From positions 1,854,573-1,918,572 of the forward strand of contig CM066297.1 of the NCBI GenBank assembly GCA_033816765.1: 64,000 bases of DNA, in the 5' to 3' direction. The first letter of the stretch is position 1, and every line of letters begins with the position of its first letter. The translations under genes were made by a program, and so were the position numbers. This stretch comes from Nothopassalora personata. Its lineage: Eukaryota; Ascomycota; Dothideomycetes; Mycosphaerellales; Mycosphaerellaceae. Positions 43,255-53,678 of the stretch are shown here, piece after piece. The notes beneath the pieces are model-generated. The model had not been told where the DNA came from and did not search any database. It was given only the letters and a program-made list of their open reading frames with translations.

Positions 43255-44361
43255 TTACAGCTTCCACACGACGACACGTCCATCGGCGCCGCTTGTGCTG
43301 ATCTGGCTGACCTGGCCAGTACCGCCACCTTGGTATGGGCGTACAGTGTTGATGCTGTTCTGGTGGACGGTTCGGAGCTTTGTGTCATCGACTGCACCGC
43401 TACTGCGGCCTTTAAGGTCCATTGAGCGGAACATGTTTAAGGCGCTTTCTTCCTTGGCCACGCCTGATCCAACCTTTGCTCCAGCTTCGAGTGAGCCAGT
43501 CAATTGCCAGCCGGAGACTGAGCCGCCGAATTTGTAGACCTCGCAGTCGTAGCCGGCGCAGATAATCTCGCTCTCGCTGATCCAGAGGAGGTCTGCAAAT
43601 GGCAGGAGCTGGGTCGAAATGGAGATGACAGCCTGTGGTGGCTGTTCCGGTGCGGATGGGTAGACGACAGTGATGGAGCTGTCATGGGCTGTGAATGCCA
43701 AAGCATCACCAGATGGCGAGAAGGCAACACTGTGGACCCAGCCAGCAGTGGAGTTCAAGTATTCTCCGCAGACAGTGTTGAATGGCAGCCTCTCACCCCA
43801 CACGCTGGCCTCTGGTCTTTCATCCGTGCCCTTGACAAACGAGCTGAGCACTCTTGCATGTCCATCCGTACTGCCAGCAGCAAGGAGAACACTGTTTGGG
43901 TGCCATGCCACAGAAGTGACAGTAGACCGCAGCGGCTTCTTCAAGTGCTTCGAGACCCACCAGTCGTTCTCTTCCTCAAAGTAGCATACTGCAATGATGC
44001 GAGCTCCGCTTCCGACCGCAAATTTCGCTTCATTCGGTGCCCATCGTACACAAGTTGCAGCTCTGTTGATACGCAGCAGCACAAGTGTTGGTTTCCAGCC
44101 GCCCGTTGGTGATGGCTCCCACACGTAAGCATTGCGATCCTGCGAGCATGTGACGATGCGACCAGACTGAGGGGCAATGTCGACGCCGGTGATCAGCTTG
44201 TCATGGCCGCGGAGCTCATCTTGCAAGCGGAATTGGTTGCCCTGGGCGGAGTAGAGCTCGACGTTATTGTCTCTGGTGACTGCGAGGGTGCGGCGGTCGG
44301 CGGAGAAGGAGTGGTCGGAGACGGGTGCGTGAAAGAGGTGATGCACCTGGGGAGCGGCCAT
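43255..44361 (-). CDS. Arp2/3 complex subunit 1 (ARPC1/Arc40)
   Basis: A single exon of 368 residues from the ATG at 44361. It is a WD40 propeller with the ARPC1 signature order: HHLFHAPVSDHSFSADRRTL, then LRGHDKLITGVDIAPQSGRI, VTCSQDRNAYVWEP and LLRINRAATCVRWAPNEAKF. Further blocks are VTSVAWHPNSVLLAAGSTDG and GWVHSVAFSPSGDALAFTAH. The last blade (QISTSGADGRVVVWKL) closes the propeller at the C-terminus. ARPC1 joins the seven-subunit Arp2/3 complex, which nucleates branched actin at endocytic patches. Length equals fungal orthologues. The start is divergent to the RRM gene with 221 bp between ATGs. Confidence 0.95.
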   Translation of the reverse strand: MAAPQVHHLFHAPVSDHSFSADRRTLAVTRDNNVELYSAQGNQFRLQDELRGHDKLITGVDIAPQSGRIVTCSQDRNAYVWEPSPTGGWKPTLVLLRINRAATCVRWAPNEAKFAVGSGARIIAVCYFEEENDWWVSKHLKKPLRSTVTSVAWHPNSVLLAAGSTDGHARVLSSFVKGTDERPEASVWGERLPFNTVCGEYLNSTAGWVHSVAFSPSGDALAFTAHDSSITVVYPSAPEQPPQAVISISTQLLPFADLLWISESEIICAGYDCEVYKFGGSVSGWQLTGSLEAGAKVGSGVAKEESALNMFRSMDLKGRSSGAVDDTKLRTVHQNSINTVRPYQGGGTGQVSQISTSGADGRVVVWKL

Positions 44362-44582
44362 TGTCGGTGAAGTCCGACAGGAGGGGAGGTCTCTCTACTG
44401 TCGTCGTTGATGTGAAGTCGAGGAAGCAAGTGTATGTAGCAGCCTAGGAAGTGGTTGCACCTGTACGCAATGGCTGGCGGGGCGCTTGGCGGGTGGGAAG
44501 CTTCCTTCATTTAGAGCCGCATCGCGAACTTGGAGAAAGGTTACAGATCAAATCGACACCATCTTCGATACCACACTTCACC
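44362..44582. promoter_or_regulatory. Bidirectional promoter, ARPC1/RRM gene
   Basis: 221 bp between divergent start codons of two housekeeping genes. No defined motif can be assigned. Confidence 0.5.
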
Positions 44583-45264
44583 ATGGCACTCACACAACGC
44601 CCCGGTAATGCCGTCGCCACGAAAGTACCACCGAGTCAATCGCTCTACATCCAAAACCTCAACGAGAAACTGCAGAAAGCCGACCTCAAGCGCAACCTCT
44701 ACATGCTCTTCTCGTCATATGGCCCAGTCATAGACATTACCGCGCTCAAGACTAGTAAGATGAGGGGACAGGCGCACATTTTATTCCGCGACCAGCAGAG
44801 CGCAACACAGGCAATGCGACACTGCCAAGGATTCGACTTCTTTGGTCGAGAGATGGTCAGTCGCAAGTTCAGTCTCTTTCGCGAAGCAGTTAGCTGATAA
44901 GACGTGCCCATAGAGAATCTCCTACGCCAAATCCCGCTCTCACACCCTCGCAAAACTCACCGGCACATTCGTCGACCCCGCCGAGACCACGTCCGCCGCG
45001 GCAGCACCTTCGGGACCTGGCGCAAAAGAGGCCCCGTCATCGTTTCCTGCGCCGCCTGGAGCCGCATCTGGTCTTCCACCTCCACCGGGACTGCCGCAGA
45101 AACCGAACGGATTGCAGCCACCAGCTGGTGGGGCAGAGTCTGCGACTAGTCCTGCTACGAGTGCGGGGACAAAGAGGCCCAGGGATGAGAGTGATGATGA
45201 GGGAGGCGATGCGCCGATGGAGGAGGATAGTGGTGGGGAGATGGAGATGAGTGATGATGAATAA
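44583..45264 (+). CDS. U2 snRNP B''/U1A-like RRM protein
   Basis: Exons 44583..44855 and 44914..45264 (58-bp intron, phase 0) encode 207 residues. One RRM spans ~15-100: RNP2 is SLYIQNLNEK and RNP1 is KMRGQAHILFRD, with LKRNLYMLFSSYGPVIDITA between and MRISYAKSRSHTLAKLTG after the splice. This is the N-terminal RRM of U1A/U2B'' proteins (yeast Msl1). The rest is Ala/Pro-rich with a basic KRPRDES segment and an acidic end; no second RRM is present, as in short fungal forms. Expected role: binding U2 snRNA stem-loop IV with U2A' in the spliceosome. The junction restores the conserved MRI.YAK. Confidence 0.85.
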
Positions 45265-45408
45265 GAAGCGATGAATGAAGTGGAGCATGAAAGAAGCAAT
45301 CGAAGAAGCCAAACCAAATAAGGCTCCGCAACGAGACGCGTGAAAGCCTGGGAAGAGGCAAGGTCAATGGGACGCAGCCTGGCGAAGACCGTCCAGAAGC
45401 AGTAGGTA

Positions 45409-46158
45409 TCACTCACTACGAAACGTTCCGAGCACTGTCTGACTACTTTCAAGCCTCCCATCATGCTTCGAATTGAGCGATCCGATTACCGCCTGTGCCA
45501 GCTCCACAGGCACATTCAAGCCAACACTTCCTCCCACCAAGCCAAGCCAGAGCAGGATGTAATGCTCAGGGCTAATCATCTGACCTTGGAGGAGAGGCGC
45601 CATGGCTTCCTGTGTCCGACACGGATGGACAAAGTAAGCGGGTACGCCTGTGACGGGATGCTCCGCCATGCTCAAAGCTCCCATCACCCCAACAGACTCG
45701 ATTTCGGACTTGTGAGCAGCCGGGACCAGCATGCTGTGTACTGCATCGAGTGGTGGTCGCGCTCCTCCTGGGAAGTCTTTGAAGGACATGTAGAGGACGG
45801 GGACTTGGTATGAGGTTGAGTGGACTATGTCGTAAATGGCCTTAGGATGTATTGATGTTGAGGGAAGTTGGGGTGCCAGCGCTTCCTCATCGTCCTCTGA
45901 TATCGCAATTTCTTGGTCTGAAGCATTACCGCCAGGTCGCGTGACCTGTACTTGACCAGTCGATAGGTGTTTTGTGACGCGAAGATATTTGACGCCGTAC
46001 TGAATAAGTCAGCACGAGACGCAGAATGCCAATGAGCTTGACATCCGTACAGAAGTCAGGATCTGGGCGTGCCTCCAGTCGGACTGTTCTTCCAGCTTTT
46101 GCCATGTGTCGTAGAATCTCGCGATGGCGATATCGAAGTCTTCTACAGCGATTGACAT
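45409..46158 (-). CDS. atg10: Autophagy E2-like enzyme Atg10
   Basis: Exons 46158..46051 and 45999..45409 (51-bp intron, phase 0) give 232 residues. The spliced protein has an N-terminal helix (EDFDIAIARFYDTWQKLEEQ), YGVKYLRVTKHL, an acidic loop, then the E2 core with SYQVPVLYMSFKD. The catalytic region reads VPAYFVHPCRTQEAMAPLL, where Cys in HPC is the thioester residue, and YILLWLGLVGGSVGLNVP closes the fold as in fungal Atg10. Atg10 transfers Atg12 to Atg5 during autophagosome formation. The first exon is short and its ATG at 46158 is the best available; a longer start at 46269 is possible. The stop overlaps a GTGAGT, so a small extra exon cannot be excluded. Confidence 0.82.
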
Positions 46159-46983
46159 GCCAGTGTTTAGCAAACCATGTTGTAAGCTCTTGGTTGGTGG
46201 TGCTTGAAAACAACGGGGGGGGTGGGGGGGGGGGTTCTTGGAAACCTGCCTCTTCGGCTCTGACTTCATCTTGCTATGTTATCGATCTTTCATCTCGGCC
46301 ATCGTTTTGTTGGAACGTTACCAGCGCGAAGCTTGCGACAGGCACGTCGAGAGGCACAAGCCATTCAATGTCATTGCGATGTCGCAAATGACGCTTGTCA
46401 ATGTGGCTGTGGAGCTGCAGCCCGCATGAACGCGCCACATTCCTGGACGCGGCAAGAGAAACCATACACATATTCGATAATACATTCTGTGGCATGACAT
46501 GGGCGTCACTTTTTGGGATCGTACAAACGCCAAACCCCGAGACATTTCACATGTGCTAGCCCGAGATACGTGTGACCCTTTTCTGGGACTGAGACGACTT
46601 TTCTGGACGGTTGAATGGACGTACAAGAATACAAGACCAAGTTCTGGGCTACCGGACAGCGGGCTTGGCTGCAATCGAAGCTCTTCACCAATCACCACAG
46701 CTTACTTCACTGAAATATCGGTCATGTCGAAACCGATCGTACGGTGAATTAACTTATCCGGTAACACCGCAATGTCGCACAAAGGACAAGAGTGATCGTC
46801 GGCTGTGCTGTGAAAGTATCCATTACTGCTTATCTCACGTCAGATCATATCTCATCCTACATCGTGAAGGACCGTAACAGTGCATCGTGCACCGAAATCA
46901 AATACCAAAACCCGGGTCCGTCGCTACCGAAAACTGCATAGGATCTCCTCGCTAATGTCACAATGTGAGCACTTCTACAGCGC
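46159..46983. other. Intergenic with poly-G tract
   Basis: About 820 bp. A G-rich homopolymer (eight G, T, then ten G) lies at about 46215-46234 just upstream of ATG10. Short frames elsewhere have no support. Confidence 0.45.
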
Positions 46984-48253
46984 CTACATAGCGAAGCCAG
47001 CCAGCATGAAGATGGCACCGGCACCAACACAAGGCATGACGGTGGCCACGGCTGCTGCGCCAGTGTACTGAGTGACGGCCGTCTGGGTACCTGTCGGGCT
47101 CGTAGTGCCAACAGTGGCTCCGACGGGCACGACAGTGGTGCGAGTGCATGTTTCGCGGTCATCATCGTCATCCTGCGGTGTGATTAGTTGAGAGCATTGG
47201 AATTGAGTCGAGGTTCAAGACTCACATCATCGTCGTCTCCATCGTTGTCGTCATCAGTGCAGGCAAAAGTCTGAGTAATGGTGCTCATGCTGCCAGTGAC
47301 CATGGTAGTTGGGACCGAGGTGGGGGATGGGGTGATGCCTGGCGGTGGGACAACGCCGCCACCGACTGGGCCGATAGCGGTGGATGTGCAGGTGTCTTGA
47401 TCATCATCGTCGTCCTATGGACTCCGTCAGCTTGCAACTCGATGTCATGTTGCGACCATCAACGTACATCGTCATCGTCTCCGTCGTTGTCGTTGTCGGT
47501 GCATGGGTAGGTGACAAGAGAGGTAGTCATTGACTGCATTCCAGTCTGTGTCGATGTCGCGGTGGTTGTCTGCATTTGGGTCGTCATTGCGCCGCCACCT
47601 GGCTGAACGCCGCAAATCTGCAGCCATGTCTCGATCTCTGTGGTGGGCGTCAGCAAGCTGGATGCTGTGTGTTTGCAATCACTTGAAGATTCTCACCATT
47701 CTCATCCACGTCATCATCGTCGTCGTCCAAGAAGTAGTTTGGATACTGGGCAGTGCACTGCTGGCAAGTCTGCAATGCCTGGGCAGCATTCGGTCCTTGG
47801 CATACGCAGTCGCGGTACTGCTGGCTGTTGTTGTTGTTGTTGTTATCATCTGCGAACAGGGGGGTCAGCTATACTAGAGAACACGTGGCAGTGTCTCCAG
47901 AGTACAGTATAGACGATGGAGGAGCGCGTGGCACAGCGCTTGTCTGAAGGTCTCGGACAGTGTCGAGACCACTAGCACAGGCCCGATACCATCCAAATAC
48001 GTACCATCGTCGTCGTCATTATCATTGCCATTGCTGATGTTATCGTTATCATACTGGTTGTCACATTGCTAAAAGCGAGTCAGCTTCAATGGTCTCTCCG
48101 CAAGAACGGTTTTGAGCTCACCTGCTCGAGCTGAACCACGGGCCTACAGATGTCGCGGCACTGAGGAGGGACATCATCGTCGTCGAGGCTCTGGCCACGA
48201 ACTGCTGCAGTGGCAAACGTTAAGATGGCGAGTGCGAATTTGAGGTTGTGCAT
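46984..48253 (-). CDS. Asp-rich, Cys-containing secreted GPI-type protein with exon modules
   Basis: Six exons: 48253..48122, 48068..48005, 47849..47697, 47637..47468, 47414..47226 and 47172..46984; 298 residues. Every junction is canonical with agreeing phase. The start (MHNLKFALAILTFATAAVRG) is a signal peptide, and the end (CVGAGAIFMLAGFAM) resembles a GPI signal. The N-half has paired cysteines (QCRDICRPVV, CVCQGPNAAQALQTCQQC) as in fungal cell-surface proteins. Asp/Asn runs recur: NDNDDDDG, LDDDDDDVDEN, and two copies of CTD[N/D]DNDGDDDD, each with the Ca2+-loop pattern DxDxDG. Exons 5 and 6 are both 189 nt and both begin with five Asp then a C(T)x(T) segment, suggesting exon duplication. 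I know no named family. A surface Ca2+-binding role is inferred. Confidence 0.75.
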
Positions 48254-49681
48254 CGTTTCGAAGCGAGTGGATAAATAGGCTGACTGGAGCGAGTGGATGT
48301 CGACGAATTATACCTGCTGAGCTGACTGGTGAGTTGGTGATGTCGAACAGAGATTCCAGGCTTCTTTGCCCATGATATAAATCATCTTGTCCGTTCAGAT
48401 CAGCCACCAGGTCATCGCTTCAGCAGCGAGTGGTCTGCAGTCTACGCAAGCTTGCTTCGCCATTCCGACAAGAAATGCTTCCTTAGAAATGTGGTGCACA
48501 ACCCATAAACAGATGCCAATGGGCCAAGCTTCCGCGGAGCGTATGGCTCGAATCGGGTTGTGATGTTGTCCAAGTAAACATCGTGGCTCATTGGGATGAT
48601 CTGGCCAATTGGCGGTCAATGTTCCAAGTCATGCAGCAGCTTTCGATTGCCATGTTCTTCGAACGCTTGTCCCGTGGCAGTGTCTGTGCCGCTTCAACCT
48701 TGTCACGGGACGCCGGGACGTACCTGAAATGCCAAGCATACCAAGTGCCCAGCTCTGTGATGGCTGAGCATAAACGTCACGTCGCAAGTTTCCTGCTCGA
48801 AGTCTGTCAGCTCGCAGGTCACAACCGAATATTGCTTCCATAACGTTGCTTGGAGACGGCTGAAGGCGGAACTGTGTCGCCAATGTCATATCATTGAACG
48901 TGTCAATCCGTTGACGTTTGACGGACTGTTCGAACTTTCACACTGCAGGTGGCTGACATGTTACCGTCGCCTCATTGAGACTGCATTAGGCGACAAAAGT
49001 CGGATGTATGGCACACAGCAACCACAGACACAGCAGCCACTCTCGCGACTTTCTGCTATTGGGATATCCGTGGCAGTCACATGTTCACCTTCAGAGCGTG
49101 TGGACGTTAATTATCAGCACGGTTGTTGTATTGTCAACGCCTCAAGGATATCGTGGTAGTCGTGTGGTGCCATAGCTGTCGCAAAGCATTGCAGGCAACT
49201 TCTCTTGGTTGCAACGCTGCTCCATCGGACACAGCTCGAGACTACTGCAATTGTGTTGAGAACTGTGAAGATCAATTCCTTTCCTGGGCTCAAGATGGTC
49301 CCGTCGTAAAACTAAGCCTAGAGATTGCCAAGACCGACCCACACGCTGTCGCGGAAACCTCCCGGCGAGAAAAACAACTGACTCTCAGACATCTTTCAGC
49401 GAAGTATGCTATGGCATATTGATTGTGTCAATCTTCATCTCTTATTTAGCACACCAAGGCTCCGACCGACAGGCTGGAAGCGTCTTCAAGTCCCGTCGTT
49501 GTGATGACCGACATTAGCACCGCGTCTCGCGCACCACTTCGTCCAGTTTGGCCATGAAAGCAAGACGGCGCAACAAGTAACTTGTCGCCTTTGTCAACCT
49601 GCCGAGCCTGCTTGCTTTGTCGCTCCCCCTGGTACTGCACAATGTCTCCGCCAACGAGCATGGTGCCTCTGGGTTCTCCAC
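48254..49681. other. Gene-poor region, perhaps decayed 5' part of a regulator
   Basis: About 1.4 kb. No convincing gene on either strand. As the next frame begins in the middle of a transcription-factor domain, the missing N-terminal part may lie here in unrecognisable form or be deleted. Confidence 0.35.
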
Positions 49682-50590
49682 ATGAGCCCCAGCTGGGGTA
49701 CTTCTTTGAAGCGAACAGTGCTTGTGACACATCAGGTGGATGCTCTTTGGTACCAGTTCCTCTCCATACCGCGCTCATTGTCTCACCTCGAGATTAAACA
49801 CGACCTGCCTTGTTCAACGCAGCTTTGGGAAGCACCGACCGCAGAGCAATGGGCTCATCGACAACTGACTGCAAGTGGCTCGGGTCAGTCTGTGATCTAT
49901 GGGGAGGCAGTACGAAGATTTTTGGCTCCTGACGGCGCAGTCGAGATGCTCCCTGACTTTGATGCATGCGGGACTATCAACATTGCGCAGTTCCTGCTCT
50001 CAAGTGCGCGCGAATTGTCCGGGTGGGCGACCATGACAGGCCGACTGAGCTTCGAGAGGTTGCACCCTTTGCGGTCCTCACTGCTTGCACTCGAGCCTTT
50101 CGCACGTACTGTGCCAGCGGACAGCAGCCTCGCTCTGTCGCATTGTGGCCAAGCTACTTGGGAGATGGCAATGATTGAGCTGCTAGTGTGGTGGCCGTCG
50201 CACACATGCGGTATTGTGCTTGCCAGTATGGACGCTTTCGTGGAGCATGCAACCAGCGTGGCTGCCTGCTCGGAGTTCCTCTTCGACACAGGCACGGCTG
50301 AGACGATCAAGCCGCATATTGACTGGTTCCTAGAGTATCTTGCTAGCGACCCCGGCTTGCACTCTGAGCCACTTTGGGTACTACTGTATGCTTATAAGGC
50401 GTTTCTCATTGCTTGGCAGCTTTTACCGCAGCATTTACCGGAGGCCATGCAGAGCGTTGGCATCGGAGCCGGTGATCAGAAAGGTGCGGTCAGCTGGGCA
50501 CGGAATGCTCTGCAACGCAGAAGGCGACACAGACTGGTCAGAAAGATGGACGAATCTCTCGGTATCCTGGAACAGCACTTGAAAGAGTGA
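49682..50590 (+). CDS. C-terminal part of a fungal transcription factor (possibly truncated)
   Basis: Open from an internal ATG for 302 residues. The start TSLKRTVLVTHQVDALWYQF, then LSIPRSLSHLEIKHDLPC, LWEAPTAEQWAHRQL and later WYQ/WLL-type helices match the end of the fungal-specific transcription factor domain in zinc-finger regulators. The C-terminus (WARNALQRRRRHRLVRKMDE) is basic. No zinc-binding region (C2H2 or Zn2Cys6) is found upstream on this strand. The gene is therefore either 5'-truncated or has a 5' exon I cannot detect. Its position beside the dioxygenase-aldolase-RidA-MFS genes suggests it was their pathway regulator. Function as it stands is doubtful. Confidence 0.5.
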   Translation: MSPSWGTSLKRTVLVTHQVDALWYQFLSIPRSLSHLEIKHDLPCSTQLWEAPTAEQWAHRQLTASGSGQSVIYGEAVRRFLAPDGAVEMLPDFDACGTINIAQFLLSSARELSGWATMTGRLSFERLHPLRSSLLALEPFARTVPADSSLALSHCGQATWEMAMIELLVWWPSHTCGIVLASMDAFVEHATSVAACSEFLFDTGTAETIKPHIDWFLEYLASDPGLHSEPLWVLLYAYKAFLIAWQLLPQHLPEAMQSVGIGAGDQKGAVSWARNALQRRRRHRLVRKMDESLGILEQHLKE

Positions 50591-50944
50591 ATATGACTTG
50601 GAGTTACCGAGGACTGTTTGTGGTCATGAACACAGCACTTCAGATTCGAATTTCTTTTCGGCGAGTTTTTCGCGGTGGATATGTTCGGGTCGATTCTCGA
50701 TGAATATTGCCCATAGGCTCGACAGCTGCGGGAGCTAGTGGGTTGTCAAATTTCTCGGTCACCGAGCATTGTTTCACCAATCCACGAGAGATCATTTGTC
50801 GCATGACGAGACTTCGAGCCGAATGCCGCGATGCTGTTGTTGTTCGAAGGACAAGTGTTTCTTACACTATTCGCAAACCCGACTACACCGGGAGTACCAC
50901 TTTCACACCCATGTACTCGCGTTGTTGCATAAGTTTCCCAACAA

Positions 50945-52268
50945 TCACGACTTGATCTGACCCAACACGATTCCTGACTGTGTCAGTGGGATCTGTAGCA
51001 GCCGCAATCTGGGCACCAGGCTACCGGCCAGAGTCCGTTCCTTGAACTCTTTGTAGACACCTTGGTCTTCAACACATCCCTCGCGCTGGATCAAAGGCGA
51101 TTCTGGTCAAAGTCAGCTTCAATCACAATCTCGTTACATTGCAGCAACTGACCAGAGGCTGGGGTCATTCGCAAGTTCCCTCTTGAGCTGTTAAACAGTA
51201 CCAGAGATAACCTTTCTTGGTCCATCTGATCAACCGGTGGTTTTTACACTCGGTGGCGAGTCGCCTTGAAGTGGCCTCCAGACACGATCTCGAGGGTATC
51301 GCCAATGTTGATCACCAGCGCCCCAGGCTTATAGGGCACATAGTACCATCTACACGCCTTCGTTAGCACAAGGTTCAAGACTCGCCAAGGTTTTGCTCAC
51401 TGTTCATCACGACCCCAAATCTGGAGGCATGAGATGGGCACGGAGAACAGCAAAGTCGTGAGGCCAAAGTCGGTGTGGCCATGCATTCGGAGCCCTTTGG
51501 ACGCCTCGGCAGTCTGCTTCTCGACTGGTCGGAACAGTGCATGTCGGAAATATCCCTCGCCAGTGGGTGTGCCATGAGACTGCACCTTCTCCCACAGATA
51601 GTCATCGGGGAGCTCCAAGACCCGGGAGAAGAGCGTCAATAGCCTGCGATTCACCGACTTGGTGAGATAGTTGCAGAACGATTCGATTTCGTCCATGAAG
51701 GGATGCAGGCAAGTTGGGACCCGATTGATGTCTTGCCATTCGCGCGGGTACCAGTTGAACTGCTCGATGCCATCCGGCAAAGCACGTTGGCGCTGCTAGC
51801 GCATCAGCCGTGAACATGGCAATTTCAAAATTGGAAGCCCACTTTGAAGCCATATGGGTGCTTGTAGCCAGACCATAGGCCGGTCTCGGGATCAAAGAGC
51901 AATCGCTGTTTGTCCTCTTCGCTGATGTTGGCATACAGATACTGCGCCAAGGCGAATTGACGATGCAGCTGTCACACATTGCCGTTAGCTCGACATCGAC
52001 GCTCGATTACCTGTCACCTCACCTGCTCAAGCGAGACGCCATAGTTCTCCAAAAAGAGGAAGCCGTCGTTGCGGATGGCAGTCTTGACCTATTGAAGAAG
52101 AGTATCCACCACAGCAGGGTCGTCGGAGTCCAGCAGAGACAGGTCAATCGACTTCAATTCTACGAAATTCTCCTTTTCTTGCGTCACTGGAGGAGGTATC
52201 CATTCTGGCACGGCTGGCTTGCCTGGTAGCTCGGCCGACGGAGGGTTGAATGGTGCTGTTGGTGCCAT
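50945..52268 (-). pseudogene. 2-oxoglutarate/Fe(II) dioxygenase with two nonsense mutations
   Basis: Five exons splice in phase: 52268..52023, 51968..51843, 51792..51401, 51349..51153 and 51102..50945, 373 codons in all. The product has the isopenicillin-N-synthase-like N-domain (IRNDGFLFLENYGVSLEQ), DGIEQFNWYPREW and INRVPTCLHPFMDEI. The iron site HGHTDFGLTTLLF (HxD) and GGHFKATRHRV (distal His) are present. YYVPYKPGALVINIGDTLEI is also typical. Frame and splice sites are intact, but codon 60 is TAG (52091..52089) and codon ~290 is TAA (51246..51244). Both would be CpA-to-TpA changes if the ancestor had Gln. Such enzymes hydroxylate or desaturate small molecules. The gene is presumably dead unless read through. 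Confidence 0.85.
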
Positions 52269-52850
52269 TTTGCTTCAAGATGTGATGTCGGCACTGCTTG
52301 GTGCTAAGCTATTGGGGCGCCGAAGTCGCTTTTATCTATAATCACTACGGCCCATAGGGACCGAGCTGGTGTGCCTGTGCCATATGGTGTGACCTACAGC
52401 CTGGCCCTAGCTGTCTGCGATCTACGCTAGATTGAGCACGCTGCTCAATGAAGCGCTATCAGATGAGCCGGTATCATGATCCCAGTGGAGGAGTGTGCCT
52501 GCTGCCTGCTGCATGTTGCGCCTCGGCAGCCCCTGTCGCCTTGCTCCTCCTCCGCCGCCGCCACCGTGCAGCACCTGAACGATTGCCGGCAGGGGTGATC
52601 TTATCTTGCGGGACCCTTCTCCACCTTGAACGATGGAGGAGTTGGGAGGAGCAGGACGACAGGGGTCGTGCCGTTTAGATGCCGAGCCGAGCCGCATGTT
52701 CCGAAGGAATACTTTGAGGCAGATGAATGTTGCTCAAGCATGACTGCAATCTGGGCCGATTTTCAGATTTCTCAAGGACAGCTCCACACACGCAATCTCG
52801 ACGGTTGCTGTATCCTGCCGAACACCTTGCGACCATCAGAACAGTAATCC

Positions 52851-53678
52851 ATGATGTCGCCTCCACCACCAACCTACCCTACGCCTCAGACCACGAGTGT
52901 CAAGAACTCCCGCCTACGCTTGTTGAACGCTCTCCGAGATGGCCAGTATCCGCTTCTCACGTTCATGGCACTGCCTTCGGTCAGAATAGCCCAAATCGTC
53001 GCCTTGACTGGACTAGACGGCATCATCATCGACTGCGAGCATGGCCACATCAGCGACGACTCAATGCACAACTCCGTCGCAGCAATATCAGCACTAGGCG
53101 TGTCACCAGTGATACGCATTCGTGGCCCCGCTCACGACATCATCAAACGAGCTCTGGACACTGGCGCGCACGGCATCATGGTACCTCAAATCAACAACGC
53201 AGAAGAAGCTCAACAGATTGTCGCATCGTCAAAATTTCCACCACAGGGCGTTCGTGGCCAAGGTTCAGCCTTTCCAGCCATTGCTCATGGTCTCACTACT
53301 CCGGAGTACATGAAGACTGCGAACGAGACTCTCATCACCATGATTCAGATCGAGACACGCGCTGGTGTGGAGAATGTCGATGCAATCTGTGCTGTGCCTG
53401 GTGTTGATATGGTCTTCATCGGGCCGAATGACTTGGCACAGTCGTTGCTTGGGTACACCCCAGCGAGAGGCGATGAGCCTGAGTTCGTCGAGGCTTGTGA
53501 GAAGATTGTGGCTGCGGCGAGGAGGCATGGGAAGTGGGCTGGCAGGATGGTGAACAACGGTACTGTGGCGAGGGATGTGAGAAAGACGTTCGATATGGTT
53601 GCTATCACGGGCGACACGAAGGCGATACAGAATTGGTATATCTCTGAGTTGGAGATTGTGAGGTCTGCGAAAGCATAG
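52851..53678 (+). CDS. HpcH/HpaI-family aldolase
   Basis: A single exon of 275 residues; two consecutive ATGs at the start make no difference. The TIM-barrel family pattern is complete: LLTFMALPSVRIAQIVALTG, then LDGIIIDCEHGHISDD, PVIRIRGPAHDIIKRALDTG, AHGIMVPQINNAEEAQQIV and VRGQGSAFPAI. MIQIETRAGVENVDAICAVP and DMVFIGPNDLAQSLLG give the metal-binding Glu and Asp (IQIET, GPNDL). The family cleaves 4-hydroxy-2-oxo acids to pyruvate or glyoxylate plus an aldehyde (2,4-dihydroxyhept-2-ene-1,7-dioate aldolase type). It appears intact, unlike the adjacent dioxygenase. Divergent promoters (~580 bp) separate the two genes, suggesting a shared pathway. Confidence 0.92.
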   Translation: MMSPPPPTYPTPQTTSVKNSRLRLLNALRDGQYPLLTFMALPSVRIAQIVALTGLDGIIIDCEHGHISDDSMHNSVAAISALGVSPVIRIRGPAHDIIKRALDTGAHGIMVPQINNAEEAQQIVASSKFPPQGVRGQGSAFPAIAHGLTTPEYMKTANETLITMIQIETRAGVENVDAICAVPGVDMVFIGPNDLAQSLLGYTPARGDEPEFVEACEKIVAAARRHGKWAGRMVNNGTVARDVRKTFDMVAITGDTKAIQNWYISELEIVRSAKA

